The notes below the pieces were generated by a model. The model was not told the DNA's origin. It was given only the letters and a program-made list of their open reading frames with translations, and ran no database searches. Positions 34,655 through 46,329 of a stretch of DNA of 64,000 bases are shown here, one piece after another (positions within the stretch are counted from its first letter, which is position 1; every line of letters starts with the position of its first letter). The position numbers and the translations under genes are program-made. The stretch is from Neoarius graeffei (taxonomy: Eukaryota; Chordata; Actinopteri; Siluriformes; Ariidae): positions 50,681,021 through 50,745,020 of the forward strand of contig NC_083587.1 of assembly GCF_027579695.1 (NCBI RefSeq), given 5' to 3'.

Positions 34655-34985
34655 TTGTGCCGTTTGATGCCTTCATTCCAGTCCAGTCTTGGGATGGCTG
34701 TTCTCGCATTATTGGCTCTGGGGATCCATGGTGCTGTGTTAGGAGCAGCGGCGCCTGGTGGTACTGTGTTCATCCGGGCTGTGAGGGTTGTATCCAGCGC
34801 CACTGTGATTCAATCTCAGCAACAGCTTTTAAAGAATGCGTCTGCTTTTTTTGCCTGTTTGTTTTTATTACTGTTGTCTCTGTGTTCTTTTGTCTTTTTT
34901 CCTAATTGTTTCGTGACCTTGGGTGTACGAAAAGCAGTTTAGTTCCCTCTTTGTATAAAACGGTACGTCAAAACCTTGCATTATA
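34655..34985 (+). repeat. Retroelement 3'-end-like repeat, copy 1
   Basis: The body (ctggtggtactgtgttcatc) and the 3' section cctaattgtttcgtgacctt with gggtgta match the second copy at 36540-36890. Minus-strand translations share a PPG...NTAP motif, so the copies are paralogous. Confidence 0.45.
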
Positions 34986-36539
34986 CCGTACCAGCTTTTC
35001 AGCACTTGAAATAGTTGCCTTCTTAACTTGAACATGACCAAGTTAAATCAGTCTTTTATGTTGGATCCGTCCTTTAAATACACAATTTTGGCTGTTTTTC
35101 TTGAATTTTTTTTTTTTCCAGGGAGTCACATTGGCGCAAGTTCTATCAGTCGCCTCTTCCTTTTTTCTCCCCCCCCCCCCCCATGGGAGTTTTTGTCAAG
35201 ACAGTTGGAAAAACCTATCCCTAATTGATAATAACAGAGCTTTATAGTGTCTAAGCCCTAATCTACACACTCTCTTCGATGCTCTTTTTTTCTCTCCTGC
35301 ATAGCCTCCGCTATCTCGCCACATCTGCCTCTTATCTTACTCCAGTGTTAACCTCTTCATTTCAGACCAGCGGCGTATGCACGATCCTAATCTCCCGCCT
35401 ATTCTTTCCTCAACGCACAGATCTCACCAGATGAGACAATACGCAGCAACCTCAACTAATGAGCCGTGCCCATAGATTTTTTTTTCCCCCCTGTTTAAAG
35501 ACTCATGATGAGAGAATCACAGAGCTTTGAAAGCAAGAGGATTTGGGCTTTCTTGTTGTTAAAAAGAGAAAGTGAGCACGGCGTAGACTTGGCAATGAAA
35601 GTTAGAGCCGATGCTGATGAGAAGGCTGATTGTGCAGGATCTCACTGATGAGCCCCTTTGTTTAGCCGAGGTACATTTAACACTCATTTTACACGGCTAG
35701 GAAAAAGCAACAGAATGAGGGTGTGAGGAGGAAGTACATGTATTGTGGCAGTACTGGCCTGTACTATCGAATCCACTCAGCTATACCATTTTTTTTTCCC
35801 CCCGAAGGTCTGAATTCAAGCAGGACCCCATTTGCACAAATCTGCTCTTTTACCTATGTGTGTATACTGTACCGTAAGTGAGTGTCTGCTGCTGAACAGG
35901 TACATTAGGCTTCCAGCCTCCTCGGAAACATATGGAGGGCTCCTAGTCACTGCACAACTTCTCAACCACAGTGCTACAAAGCAGTATGCTAAGTGCGGCC
36001 CCTGAGATCTCATTAGGAGCTGGGGAAGTCGCCGTCGGCTGATCGGGCTCCGGCGAGGCCGGATCTGAACCGCCTGCCACTTATTAAACAGCATTTGCAT
36101 ACATTGTCAGTATTTGGTTACTTGCGATTCTTTTATAGCTTGGTGAGCGTCCTCTGAGCGAGCGTTATCAGAGGCAGAAATGGCTTATTCAGCTTATTCA
36201 TAACTTTTCATTATCGTCGCTTATTACTACTATATGAAATCAAGGAAGTGGAAACAAAGTAAAACTGGACTATACTCAAAACAAACTATTTTTAAACCCA
36301 TTGCTTTTGATGGCAGGCTCAGAGAATCGTCAGACTCATAAACCCATTCAGTTTGTACACGGTGATGTATTGTGTACAATTATTTCCGTTTCCGGTTGAG
36401 AGTGCGGCATGCGCGTTTTGGCTGCCGCTTCTCACGAGAGCTTTTCATTTTTTTTTCTTTTGTTTTTCTTTTTTTTTGTTCGTGTAGTTTGATGTTTGTT
36501 TGAATGTTTTGTCGGCTAGTTGTGACGTAGCTCCAGACC
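34986..36539. other. Unique sequence, no gene seen
   Basis: Poly-T and poly-C tracts (35167-35182) and complex single-copy sequence at 35240-36360. No exon could be supported. Confidence 0.4.
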
Positions 36540-36890
36540 CAGTTTTGGGCGTCGGTTTCCTTCGGGCCTTGGTCCACCGTAGGTGATGCCTGTGCTACTC
36601 GCTATGGACTGCAGTGAGCTTGTTGCTCTTTTAACATCAGGGTTGTCCGGCACTTTGTGCAGCGGTGCTTCTGTGCTTGGTGCGGTGTTCTGAGCAATGT
36701 TGCCTGGTGGCATCATGGTAGCTGTGCAGGTGGTTTGGGACACATCTTCATGCACCTGGTAGGACTGTGGTAGCTACGCCATTGGAGTTACATCCTGACC
36801 CTGTTTTGGCGGCCTCTTTTTTTTTTCCCCTAATTGTAAAGTGACCTTGGGTGTGAGAAAGGTGCTATATAAATTGAACTAATTATTATT
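36540..36890 (+). repeat. Retroelement 3'-end-like repeat, copy 2
   Basis: It ends cctaattgtaaagtgacctt, gggtgtgagaaaggtgctat and ataaa, then (ATT)-rich tail, a form typical of non-LTR 3' ends in fish. Confidence 0.5.
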
Positions 36891-36919
36891 TATTATTAGT
36901 ACATATGCGCAACGGAAGT

Positions 36920-37085
36920 ATGGCAGAGATCAACAGCTTGTCAAGCTATGCAAGGGGATTAACAACAAAAGATCGCGAACGTTACCTCAACAAGTTGACT
37001 TTGACAAATGGTGACCGACTTCCAGATCCGTGTGCTATTAATGAGTGGGTTGAAGACATTAGCAAGTGGACAAATATACATGAGG
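36920..37085 (+). pseudogene. First-exon-like fragment of a transposon-encoded protein
   Basis: An ATG opens a clean frame, MAEINSLSSYARGLTTKDRE, then RYLNKLTLTNGDRLPDP and INEWVEDISKW, ending exactly at a consensus GTAAGT donor (37086). The SSY..GL....R.RYL.KL pattern recalls N-termini of multi-exon transposon proteins common in fish; that identity is from memory and uncertain. Sequence after the donor is a different repeat, so no second exon is visible. Confidence 0.45.
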
Positions 37086-37400
37086 GTAAGTCAAAAAGTT
37101 CTACTCGTGAGTTCTACTCGCGGTTGGGTCATACCAAAGGCCATCATAACCGTCTGCCAAGGCACGTTGCAATACAGATGCGAGTGGGGAAGTCAAACTC
37201 TCGCGGTTACCAGAGAACTAGCCCCCCACTGTAACCCTAGCTGTATAGGCGAGAGGCCGAGGGCTATTGAAACGGAGATTGGCGCCGCACCCATACGCCT
37301 TACTGGGACAGGAGGCTGCCTGGGAAGACCAGATTCTAGCATGAGAGGGACTTTGATTTTGATTACTCTCCTTACCATATCAAAAATTGGATGCCTTGCC
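37086..37400 (+). repeat. SINE-like dispersed repeat
   Basis: GC-balanced block (cgagaggccgagggctattg, aaacggagattggcgccgca) ending gagagggactttgattttga. It resembles short retroposons of fish. Boundaries are approximate. Confidence 0.4.
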
Positions 37401-37809
37401 CCTGTAATTTAGATAGATAGAAAACCGTAACTGATATAAAGTGGGCGCTGCAGACGCGAGCATTTTTGATTGTGTCCTCATTCCAGTCAACACGTTTAAT
37501 TGCTTGCAGCCACAGACGCCACCGGTTGCTCTGAAACGGTCGTGATCCTGTCGGAATCCTGTAAAACTTGATTCCACCGGGGGAATATCAATTCTGACAA
37601 CCTTATATGCAACAACCAGACATTTTGATGCTGGAAACAGTTTTTATTCGATTTTAAACGCTTGCTACCTCGTCTGTGTCGGTCAGAATGGCTGGCGAAC
37701 AACACCACTTCCGTTGCAAAGTGCACGCGCAACTTTTGATGAGGTCGGCTGTGAAGGGATCTATATTAGATCCCCAAATCTAACATGGCAGGGATGTGCA
37801 GCAACATTC

Positions 37810-38333
37810 TACACTACCGTTCAAAAGTTTGGGGTCACCCAGACAATTGTGTGTTTTCCAAGAAAAGTCACACTTTTATTTACCACCATAAGTTGTAAAA
37901 TGAATAGAAAATATAGTCAAGACATTTTTCTGGCCATTTTGAGCATTTAATCGAGCCCACAAATGTGATGCTCCAGAAACTCAATCTGCTCAAAGGAAGG
38001 TCAGTTTTATAGCTTCTCTAAAGAGCTCAACTGTTTTCAGCTGTGCTAACATGATTGTACAAGGGTTTTCTAATCATCCATTAGCCTTCTGAGGCAATGA
38101 GCAAACACATTGTACCATTAGAACACTGGAGTGAGAGTTGCTGGAAATGGGCCTCTATACACCTATGGAGATATTGCACCAAAAACCAGACATTTGCAGC
38201 TAGAATAGTCATTTACCACATTAGCAATGTATAGAGTGGATTTCTGATTAGTTTAAAGTGATCTTCATTGAAAAGAACAGTGCTTTTCTTTCAAAAATAA
38301 GGAAGTGACCCCAAACTTTTGAACGGTAGTGTA
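37810..38333. mobile_element. Tc1/mariner-type MITE, copy 2
   Basis: TA-bounded, ends tacactaccgttcaaaagtt and aacttttgaacggtagtgta. Nearly identical to 7991-8522 but lacks 8 bp (catttcaa) near the right end. Confidence 0.9.
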
Positions 38334-38644
38334 AATGGCTTAAAAGTGTCTTGGTAACAGATCAACACAAAGCCCTACTCCATCGTGGATTATTTTCCTA
38401 TAAAAGCACACCCTGTTGTGTTTAATTCTTTACACAGGAAATAACTTAGTACGGTGTACTAGGGGGAAAGTATCTTTTTTTTACTATCTTTGCATGCTTT
38501 CTGCATCGTGTTCAGGTGAATGAGGATGTAAGAGATCCAAGGCCCCTGCAATCAAAAGGATTTTATATTCACATCCACTGTGAGGATTCAAGGGCAGGGT
38601 TGACGTTTATTAGAAAATGGCCGCACCTGGTTCCTGTTCTGTTG
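38334..38644. other. Spacer, no gene seen
   Basis: Nothing recognisable. Confidence 0.4.
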
Positions 38645-39029
38645 TTTAAAGCTAGACGGCCTTTCGAGTTCATAATATCTGTGAAATTTTGTTCCATCTG
38701 AAATTTGTTCATTGTGATGTTTTTTTCTGTAATATCTCAAAAAAATATATCAGGTCATTCTGTGGCTGGGAAGTTATTTAATTTGAGTGGATCCCCCCCC
38801 CCCCCCCCAAAAAAAAAAAAACCTACGTCCTCATAGCTAATTGCACCTTTGTGCAGTCAAGTAGACAGAGGAAGTCCGTGTGCGCATGCGCAGGTTTACC
38901 TTCGTCGTCTTTTTCTTCGTCTTTTGGGTTTTACGGCAGCTGGCATCCACAGTGTTGCATTACTGCCATCTACAGGTTTACTTTGACTGTGCACATCATT
39001 CTGTCGCTAAACGAACAGCTGATCACACC

Positions 39030-39840
39030 CATGGCCGGCCGTAGCCAGCTATGAGGCCACCGAGGTCCGGACCTCGGTCATTTTTAAGAGCTGAAAATAC
39101 ATTTGTACGCGAAATATTCAACTGGATAAAAAAATAAAGAATAACAATAAAACGTCTCCATTAAAAATGGGAATTGTTAATCATGTTGATTCTGTCTTCT
39201 GTGTCTGTTTCGTGCGTGCGGCTCTGAGACCAAGAACACAAAAACAAATGAGCGTGCGACTCGGGGGAGGAACGCAGCGCAGGAGACACGTTTTTTTCAT
39301 GGTAACCATCAGCGCACTTTCATGAAGCTGTTAACTTTACATTTTCGAAGCAGTGCAGCTGTAGCCTACCTTGTTTGTGATTTTAAAAATAAATCATTTG
39401 ATAAGCCAAAGCAATAGAGTGGAAAGTTTCAACTTGTGTTTGCCTTGGATAACTTTGCCTAAACCATGGTGGTGTATACTGATTTTTTTTTCCCAGAATT
39501 TTTTTTTTTTTTGTACAGTAGATGTAACGGATGCCAGCTTGTTAATGTATCTTAGTTACACAGGCTACATGGTTAGGGTATCTTTTGTCCTCATTGCTTG
39601 GGCCAGATCAAGCCATTAAACAAGCTTAAATTATTCTTACTCTTGCCACATACATGATTTTTTTTTTTTTCAAAACTGATGATATTCAGTTCAAACACCA
39701 TTAAAAGTAATTTCAGGAATAGATCTCTTGTGTGACGTGTAATTCACCCCTTACATTTAAATATGTCGAAAAATTTTCGGCGTGCGCTTTGCGCGTGCAT
39801 CACAGACCTCGGTGATTTTAAAATGCTGGCTATGGCCCTG
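39030..39840. mobile_element. hAT-type MITE with perfect 8-bp TSD
   Basis: The left end has ggccgtagccagc and the right end gctggctatggccctg (CAGGG when read inward). TSD atcacacc at 39022-39029 and 39841-39848. Removing it restores the host element as seen in copy 1. Confidence 0.85.
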
Positions 39841-39901
39841 ATCACACCGAGGTGCTCGCTGAGCGCCGATATTTATTAGTTTGGTCCCGTGTTTCCTTTC
39901 T

Positions 39902-40443
39902 ACGGAAGCCGAGAGAGGCCCTTTATATAATCTTTTTTTATTCACCTTGTTATTCCGAGATAACGACATAATTAATTCAGGATGTCGAGAAAACAACACA
40001 ACTAATTCGAGATCTCGAGAAAACAAAACAATTATTCTGTGATCTTGAGAAAACAAGACAATTATTTCATGATCTCGAGTAAACCCTGTATCAAAATATT
40101 GCCTTATTAGGTGATCGATTATTCCAGACATTCTAATGACCAAAGTTGCGTCTATACAGAATGAGAAATAGCCCCAAAGTCAGCATATCACAAGTCTCTT
40201 GGTGCACCTGAATGAACCATTTCTCAGCTGTTTACTTGAGATCATGAAATAATTGTTTTGTTTTCTCGAGATCACGGAATAATTGTTTTGTTTTCTCGAG
40301 ATCTCGTAATAACGGTTTTGTTTTCTCGAGATCTCGAATTAGTTGTGTTGTTTTCTCGAGATCCTGAATTAATTATGTCGTTATCTCGGGATAACAAGGT
40401 GAATAAAAAAAGGATTATATGAAGGGCCTCTCTCGGCTTCTGT
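39902..40443. mobile_element. Long-TIR MITE with internal 28-bp tandem repeats
   Basis: Ends acggaagccgagagaggccc and gggcctctctcggcttctgt are inverted. Each arm (about 170-180 bp) contains repeated units around gatctcgagaaaacaaaaca. Likely 8-bp TSD tcctttct/tcctttcc at 39894-39901 and 40444-40451. Confidence 0.85.
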
Positions 40444-40832
40444 TCCTTTCCTTCGCAACATAACACCTTTTCTTCTCTCTTTCCGTTACTGTAGTCGGTC
40501 TTTGACATTTCATTCGCACACTCATGTCCGCCATTTTCCCTTGCTGTTTCAAATTTGTATCCCACGATGCCTTGGGTGAACGGGGAAAGCCCACCACGCC
40601 ATGCATGGCGTAGTATCTTGAATTGGGTCATGGTGAAGCAGGAAAAAATAGTGGAGCCACGTGGCTCTAAATTCATTAATTGTTCTGTTTTAAAAAACCT
40701 AATAAAATTGGAAGTCTGTGATTCGCATTCAGTAGCTTTCGGTCCACTAAACAAAAATAATCGGGTGTCGGGGAGAATTCTGTTTATGGCCTACACTTGA
40801 AAGACCTGAAAGGCGGTCTACTGTAGCTTTAA

Positions 40833-42680
40833 GGAATTGAAATTGAGGTGCTACATTTACAGAGGAGAACTGACAGGAAACGATGATCTGTTCAACCAAG
40901 GAGGTGAGAATATAGTGCATAAAGTCCACTCAGATTTAATTTTAAATGTCATCTGGAAGAACTGTAAAGCAGAGTAAAACTGTAAAGAACTGTTGAAAAA
41001 AAAAGGTACACCCTTTCTTTTCCTTCTTCCTGTCTAAAAGTGAGAAACTAGCAGATGCCTCAGAGCGGTGATTTGGGAGATTTAGAGTGTGAGAGGGGTG
41101 TAATACAGGCCGCTGATGGGCTCGGTGTGATAGGAGGCCCATGTTAAGAGGTAGAGGATAAGAGGCTATGACATTCATGCTGTAAGGTTAAGGTGTCGCG
41201 CACCACTATTACTGGATCAATACTTCTCAGATTTGTACTTATCTCTGGCCCGATGCTTAGCAGCTTTTCTGGACACACACCAGGGACTCGGAGAAGAACT
41301 CACCTTCTGGCTCTCTCGCCATGTCTCTCTGTCTCTTTCTTGCTCATACTGTCTTCTTTCTTTCTGAAAAAAAACTTGTGCCGAAAGACTAAACAACAAA
41401 AATTTTCTGTCACTTGTCAGACGATATGCTCTAAATACTCTAAAAGGATTTCTGTAATACAGATAAAAAGCTCAGACGGTGAAAAGGTGATGTTTTGTGG
41501 CGTTAGAGGATAACTCAGACACCTCAGAAGCACCGCTGCATCTTTTAGTTACAGACAGGAGACACCTATTGTATTTACAAACTAGCCACAGAGAGTTCTG
41601 GTCATGGCTGTCGTTTAATTTTATTTAAGGTGTGTGTGGGGGGGAGGGACCCGCCATGTTGTGAGTTTAAATGGGTGGAAAACGCTCATCTTCCCCAACG
41701 GAGTGTTTGCCTACTTTTAAGTCTTTCATTAAACTTCTGAAGCCAGAGTTAATCCTTGCTTCACCATGCAACAAAAAATTGGATTCAACAATTAAAAAGA
41801 GGAAAGAAGAAGAAGGGGGAAAAAAGAGAACGGAGCAAGGCTGATCGCTCCATATTCATATTCCGATGCAGGCGTTATCACTTAAAAGGCTTTCTAATTA
41901 CAACAGCAAGACAAAAACTGCTTGGATTCCTTCCAGACGCGCAAAATGATAAAGTAAGCTCGCTCTCACTGCCGGGCGCTTAATCTCGCCCAAGCACCTT
42001 GGAGCGTCATCTCCCAAACACATGCCACTGAATGTGGAAATGCCATTTGGAGATGCAGGTGTGACATTTGATAAGAAACTTATGGATTAAATATGTTGGA
42101 CTAATGAGGAACCCAGCTAGCCCATCAGGGCAAACTGTTGGCTCGGATTGTGCACCAGGCGATAACATTCCTCCACGCAAAACTCCAAATTCATTATTAA
42201 TAAACAGCCGCAGTCTCTCTCACTCATGCTCACGCTCGCTCGCTCTCAGGCGGACGGGTGAGGGATGTTGCTTCTCATCAGGAGTGAGAGGAAAAACAGA
42301 GGGAGCGAGTTAGGGCGAACGACATATTCAAGTTTTCTTGGACAGAAGTTTGGTTCAGAGTTTGAAGGTTTTCATTCACCAGTGTTCACTCACACAAGTC
42401 CCTTCTTTTAAACTAGTGAGAATAAAATGGCCGGAAATGAAGTGGTCTGGTGTGAGATAATGCCACTGGTCCAGTTTAAAGTAGTCCGTGTCACCTTGAT
42501 CTGCTCTCAGATGACGTTTGGGACGTTATCGACTTCCGATCTCTGGACGTCTGATTAGCATCGTAGACTCGTCCTGGTTTTAAAACAAAACTTTTAGAAC
42601 ACTTCCATGCTGACGGTAAAAAAAAAAAAAAAAAACTTCCTCATGGGAACTGGCCTAATGGTTTCCATTTAGTGTTTTCT
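40833..42680. other. Unique sequence; candidate conserved non-coding DNA
   Basis: No repeat ends were seen. The block 41750-42200 is complex with TAAT motifs and no exon structure, an impression consistent with regulatory DNA. Confidence 0.35.
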
Positions 42681-42896
42681 CTTTAGTATCTAATCAACTA
42701 ACTGTTATTATTTTTTTCGCGGTCCGGTTTCCATCAAGTCGTGCGCTCTGATTGGCTCGCGAGCGGTCCCGAATCCTACGATCCGGACACCGGTTACGGA
42801 CCTTTGGCGACTCGCTCGTTCACAACAACATAGTAGCAATTTTGTCGTCAATATTTATTTTCGCATTTCTCAGTATAATAGCATTAATTTTACAGC

Positions 42897-42981
42897 ATGG
42901 ATAGCGATAACGACAGCGTTCACAGCGAAAGCGAGTTTTATTTCCCTGATGAAGACGAAATAAAAGAAAGCCAAGTAGCAG
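42897..42981 (+). pseudogene. Possible short first exon
   Basis: An ATG opens MDSDNDSVHSESEFYFPDED, then EIKESQVA, ending at AG|GTTTGT. Acidic and serine-rich, preceded by GC-rich sequence with a gattggctcg CCAAT-type motif. It may be the first exon of a host gene or of a transposon gene; no partner exon was found. Confidence 0.25.
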
Positions 42982-43042
42982 GTTTGTTCTAAATATGGTT
43001 TCCCTTTCGGGTGCTCTCATTTTCTGTTAGAATTTGGTAAAG

Positions 43043-43045
<3 letters not shown>

Positions 43046-43095
<50 letters not shown>
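43046..43095. repeat. (TA)n microsatellite, left of MITE copy 2
   Basis: About 25 TA units. Confidence 0.95.
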
Positions 43096-43098
<3 letters not shown>

Positions 43099-43695
43099 TG
43101 ATTCCACGCTTGTGGGTACTGAAATGGGGACATGAACTTATTCACCTAAAACCATTTCTTTTTTTACCATCAGGTCACAAAACATGTAATCTTTAATGAA
43201 TGATATGTTAAAAGATAACTTTAATTTTCTGAGATGTAATAAAAACATATTTATATGCCAAAGTCAAGCCTATGAGTTCCAAAATGATGTCTGTTCCATT
43301 ACTTCTGTTACGATTGTCCATCTCGCGTCTGTTACAAATTAATTACAATCTAGCTCTATACCATGTTAATCTTATTGAAAGAATGTGTATGTTTATTCTA
43401 CTACACATGTTTATTAATTATATTTGCTAAAACATCACCTTCCTATGTTTCAAAAAGTAATTCTACATTGTTAAAATTGAGAATATATACGTCCACAACA
43501 CTTCTGTTACGTTCTGACTTTGGCATATAAATATGTTTTTATTACATCTCAGAAAATTAAAGTTATCTTTTAACATATCATTCATTAAAGATTACATGTT
43601 TTGTGACCTGATGGTAAAAAAAGAAATGGTTTTAGGTGAATTTTTAAAAATAAGTTCATGTCCCCATTTCAGTACCCATAAGCGTGGAATCACTC
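43096..43695 (-). mobile_element. Foldback MITE in (TA)n, copy 2
   Basis: Reverse complement of 27941-28542, including the asymmetric tttttaaaaa block (right arm here). Flanked on both sides by (TA)n: 43046-43095 and 43701-43760. Confidence 0.92.
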
Positions 43696-43696
43696 A

Positions 43697-43700
<4 letters not shown>

Positions 43701-43760
<60 letters not shown>
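43701..43760. repeat. (TA)n microsatellite, right of MITE copy 2
   Basis: About 30 TA units. Confidence 0.95.
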
Positions 43761-43764
<4 letters not shown>

Positions 43765-43765
43765 T

Positions 43766-43915
43766 AAAATTTACCAGCTTAAGGTCGGGCTGTATCGTGA
43801 AATACCGTGACCTCGGCCTTGAAAATACTGACCTCGGCCCAGAGGCCTCGGTCAGTATTTTCAAGACCTCAGTCACGGTATTTCACGATACGACCCGACC
43901 TTAAGCTGATAAATT
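43766..43915. repeat. 150-bp palindrome
   Basis: Arms of about 72 bp (ccagcttaaggtcgggctgt ... paired with acgacccgaccttaagctg) meet at about 43840 around cagagg. Probably a small foldback MITE. Confidence 0.85.
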
Positions 43916-43923
43916 TTTATATA

Positions 43924-44368
43924 TTTATTCTATCCACATTCACTGGATATGAGCAATCGCGTGCTCTGATTGGCTACTCTACTACTAGGATATCAGCTCA
44001 TATACCATGAGTAGAGAAAAACAAAATGGCGGAGCATGTTGCTGAACCAACCGAGGATTAAATAAAAACTACTTGAGAACAAAACCACAAAAAATATGGA
44101 ATAAAAGTATTTAATGGTAAGAACGTACCTTTTTTTTCAAGAATTATTATCATTATAGTACTTTTCACAAATTGCTCCTGTCATTTCGCCAGTTTGTTTA
44201 CATTCTAAGCAGAAATTATTTTGTCGGCGTTTTGTATAAAGTTTTTATTTCCCGAATTTGCAAAAAATAAAAATAAAAATCCTCTGTTTCTCAAAACCCA
44301 GTGAATGTGGATAGAATCTCATTCTCGTTGTATATGGGTACGACTTGATTTCGTGGAATAGCCGTTAA
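43924..44368 (-). mobile_element. Family-A element, copy C
   Basis: Plus-strand left end ttctatccacattcactgga; right end ccagtgaatgtggatagaat followed by a shortened hairpin and TTAA (44365-44368). The exon remnant lies on the plus strand: ATG at about 44023 (MAEHVAEPTED), two stops, then KKYGIKVFN at a GTAAGAACG donor near 44118. Confidence 0.75.
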
Positions 44369-44445
44369 ATAGATGACGTAAATACCTTGTATTAAGGTTT
44401 CTCTTCCTGGTGGGATGCTTTTTAATGTTGTTTTTTGTTTATCTG

Positions 44446-44446
<1 letters not shown>

Positions 44447-44527
<81 letters not shown>
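44447..44527. repeat. (ATCT)n(GTCT)n compound microsatellite
   Basis: About ten ATCT units change abruptly to about ten GTCT units. Confidence 0.95.
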
Positions 44528-44528
<1 letters not shown>

Positions 44529-45718
44529 AAAGATTGTGAAATGCCGGGGTGATTACAGCATGATAATGTTTGATTGTTTCAGTGGAGGCATCTTTTTTTT
44601 TTTTTAAAGGTTTTCTTTTGAATCCCAGTGACATTACAACATGTCAGAAATTTCAATCTATTTAATTATTTAATAGAATATTATTTATTTCATTTATTTA
44701 TGTGTTAATCAGTAAACCGTTTTAAACATTTCTCTTGAAAAAGCCTGAGACATTACAACATATCAAAAATGTTTTTTTTCCCCCCCGATTTTATTTTTTA
44801 ATCTGTTCGGATGTCTTTGAAGATTTTTTTTTTAATGATTGGGACATTGCAGCATGTCAGAAATGGTGTCAGTGTTTTGTGCTTCACTAAGCCACCAGTG
44901 CGAAGTGCTGAGACTTGGCTTGACATTTAGAGCAGATTTAGAGCAGACTACAGCAGCATTAAAGGCGTAGTACGTCAAAGGCTCTTTAATGAGGTGTGTG
45001 GGGCATCATTTCACCCCTGATGAAGTCGACACATTCAGCCATCAGGGAGAGGTGTGTATGTGTGTGTGTAGGTCCAAAGACCATCTTCATCCCTGTGTGT
45101 GTGCTTTCTCAGTCGAAGGCCGGATTGGAGCCGATTCTGCGAAGAGTGTCGGTGTAAAGCAGCTTAGCTGAGCCAGGCAGCGGCGCGGCACTGACTGACA
45201 CCGCTTTGTTTCTCGGTCCAGTAACCGTCAGGAAATATCCCATATTCAAACCGAGCCTCGCAATTTAGCAAGCGGAGTTATAACTATACGCTGATTTACA
45301 TTTCTTCACATTCAGGTCGGCGTACATGGAGCACAGAAATATCATTCACGTCACCTCGAGGTCTGGGTTACAAAAAAAATAAAATTAAAAAAAAAATTCA
45401 GACAGCTTTAAGTAGTGCATATATTATGTGGCAAATAAAAACACAGGTGATTGTCTTTCCTCTTTTCCCCACTCTTTGTTTTAGCGTGTGCAAATAAAGG
45501 TTGCGGGTGTCGTGATACTGTTGAGGCTGAGCTTTATGATGGTAATGAAGCAGCGCCGTGTGTGCGATCGGCGCGAGTCGGCTCCAAGGAACAAGTGATA
45601 ATGAACAAGTGACAGCAGTCCTCGAGCGCGCCAGTGGTCAATTACAGAGACAATTGAAAGTCCAGAGAGTGAGCCGTCCTGTACAGTAGCACAGCACACC
45701 ACACACATCCACTGATAC

Positions 45719-45755
<37 letters not shown>

Positions 45756-46329
45756 TTATTTAAGAGCATCTCTACATGCATCCCATGAAGCCCAGTTTAA
45801 AACTTTCCTCTCCTTGCTAGTTTTGTTTGTTTGGTTGTTGATGTTGTTTTTTCAACTACATGCTCTTGATATTCAGCATTCGACCTTGGCTTCGAGAAAG
45901 GCACCAACATATTCGTTTTTATTATTAATTATTATTACGAGCCTCACAAAAGTGCAATCCCCTGCTGCGACGCCACCAAGTAACACATTCATAAGAGAGC
46001 TGGAGAATTTATTTCTTTGACCTACTTCATGTGCGGAAGTATCACAGTGTCTCCATGTGGTCATGCTAATGTATTCAGGAAGGGTGTGTGTGTGTGTGTG
46101 CATCTTATGCGACTGTATCATACACTCATTGCACATCTCAGTAGATGATAAACAAACCAATGTATGAAGGATACGTTCAAACAGCCAACTGTTCAGTGCA
46201 TGCATTTGGATTTGTTTGCCAGATTATTTTTATTTATAAGTGACCTATAAGTGATAGAAGTTATTTATATTCAGGTGGGAACGTCAACTGTTTCACTGGA
46301 GCATGGATGATTTTTGACATAACCTGAAA
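44528..46329. other. Unique sequence, no gene seen
   Basis: Includes (GT)n at 45722-45752 and poly-T tracts. No repeat partner or supported exon. Confidence 0.4.

Larger units (their letters stand above)
38645..40832 (-). mobile_element. Non-autonomous TIR element, copy 2, with two nested MITEs
   Basis: Reverse-oriented partner of 1951-2707, with ends tttaaagctagacggccttt and ggcggtctactgtagcttta. After removing insertions at 39030-39840 and 39902-40443 it aligns collinearly with copy 1, including the retroposon tail (about 38905-38975). The exon-like frame survives on the minus strand near 40.42-40.55 kb. Confidence 0.8.
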
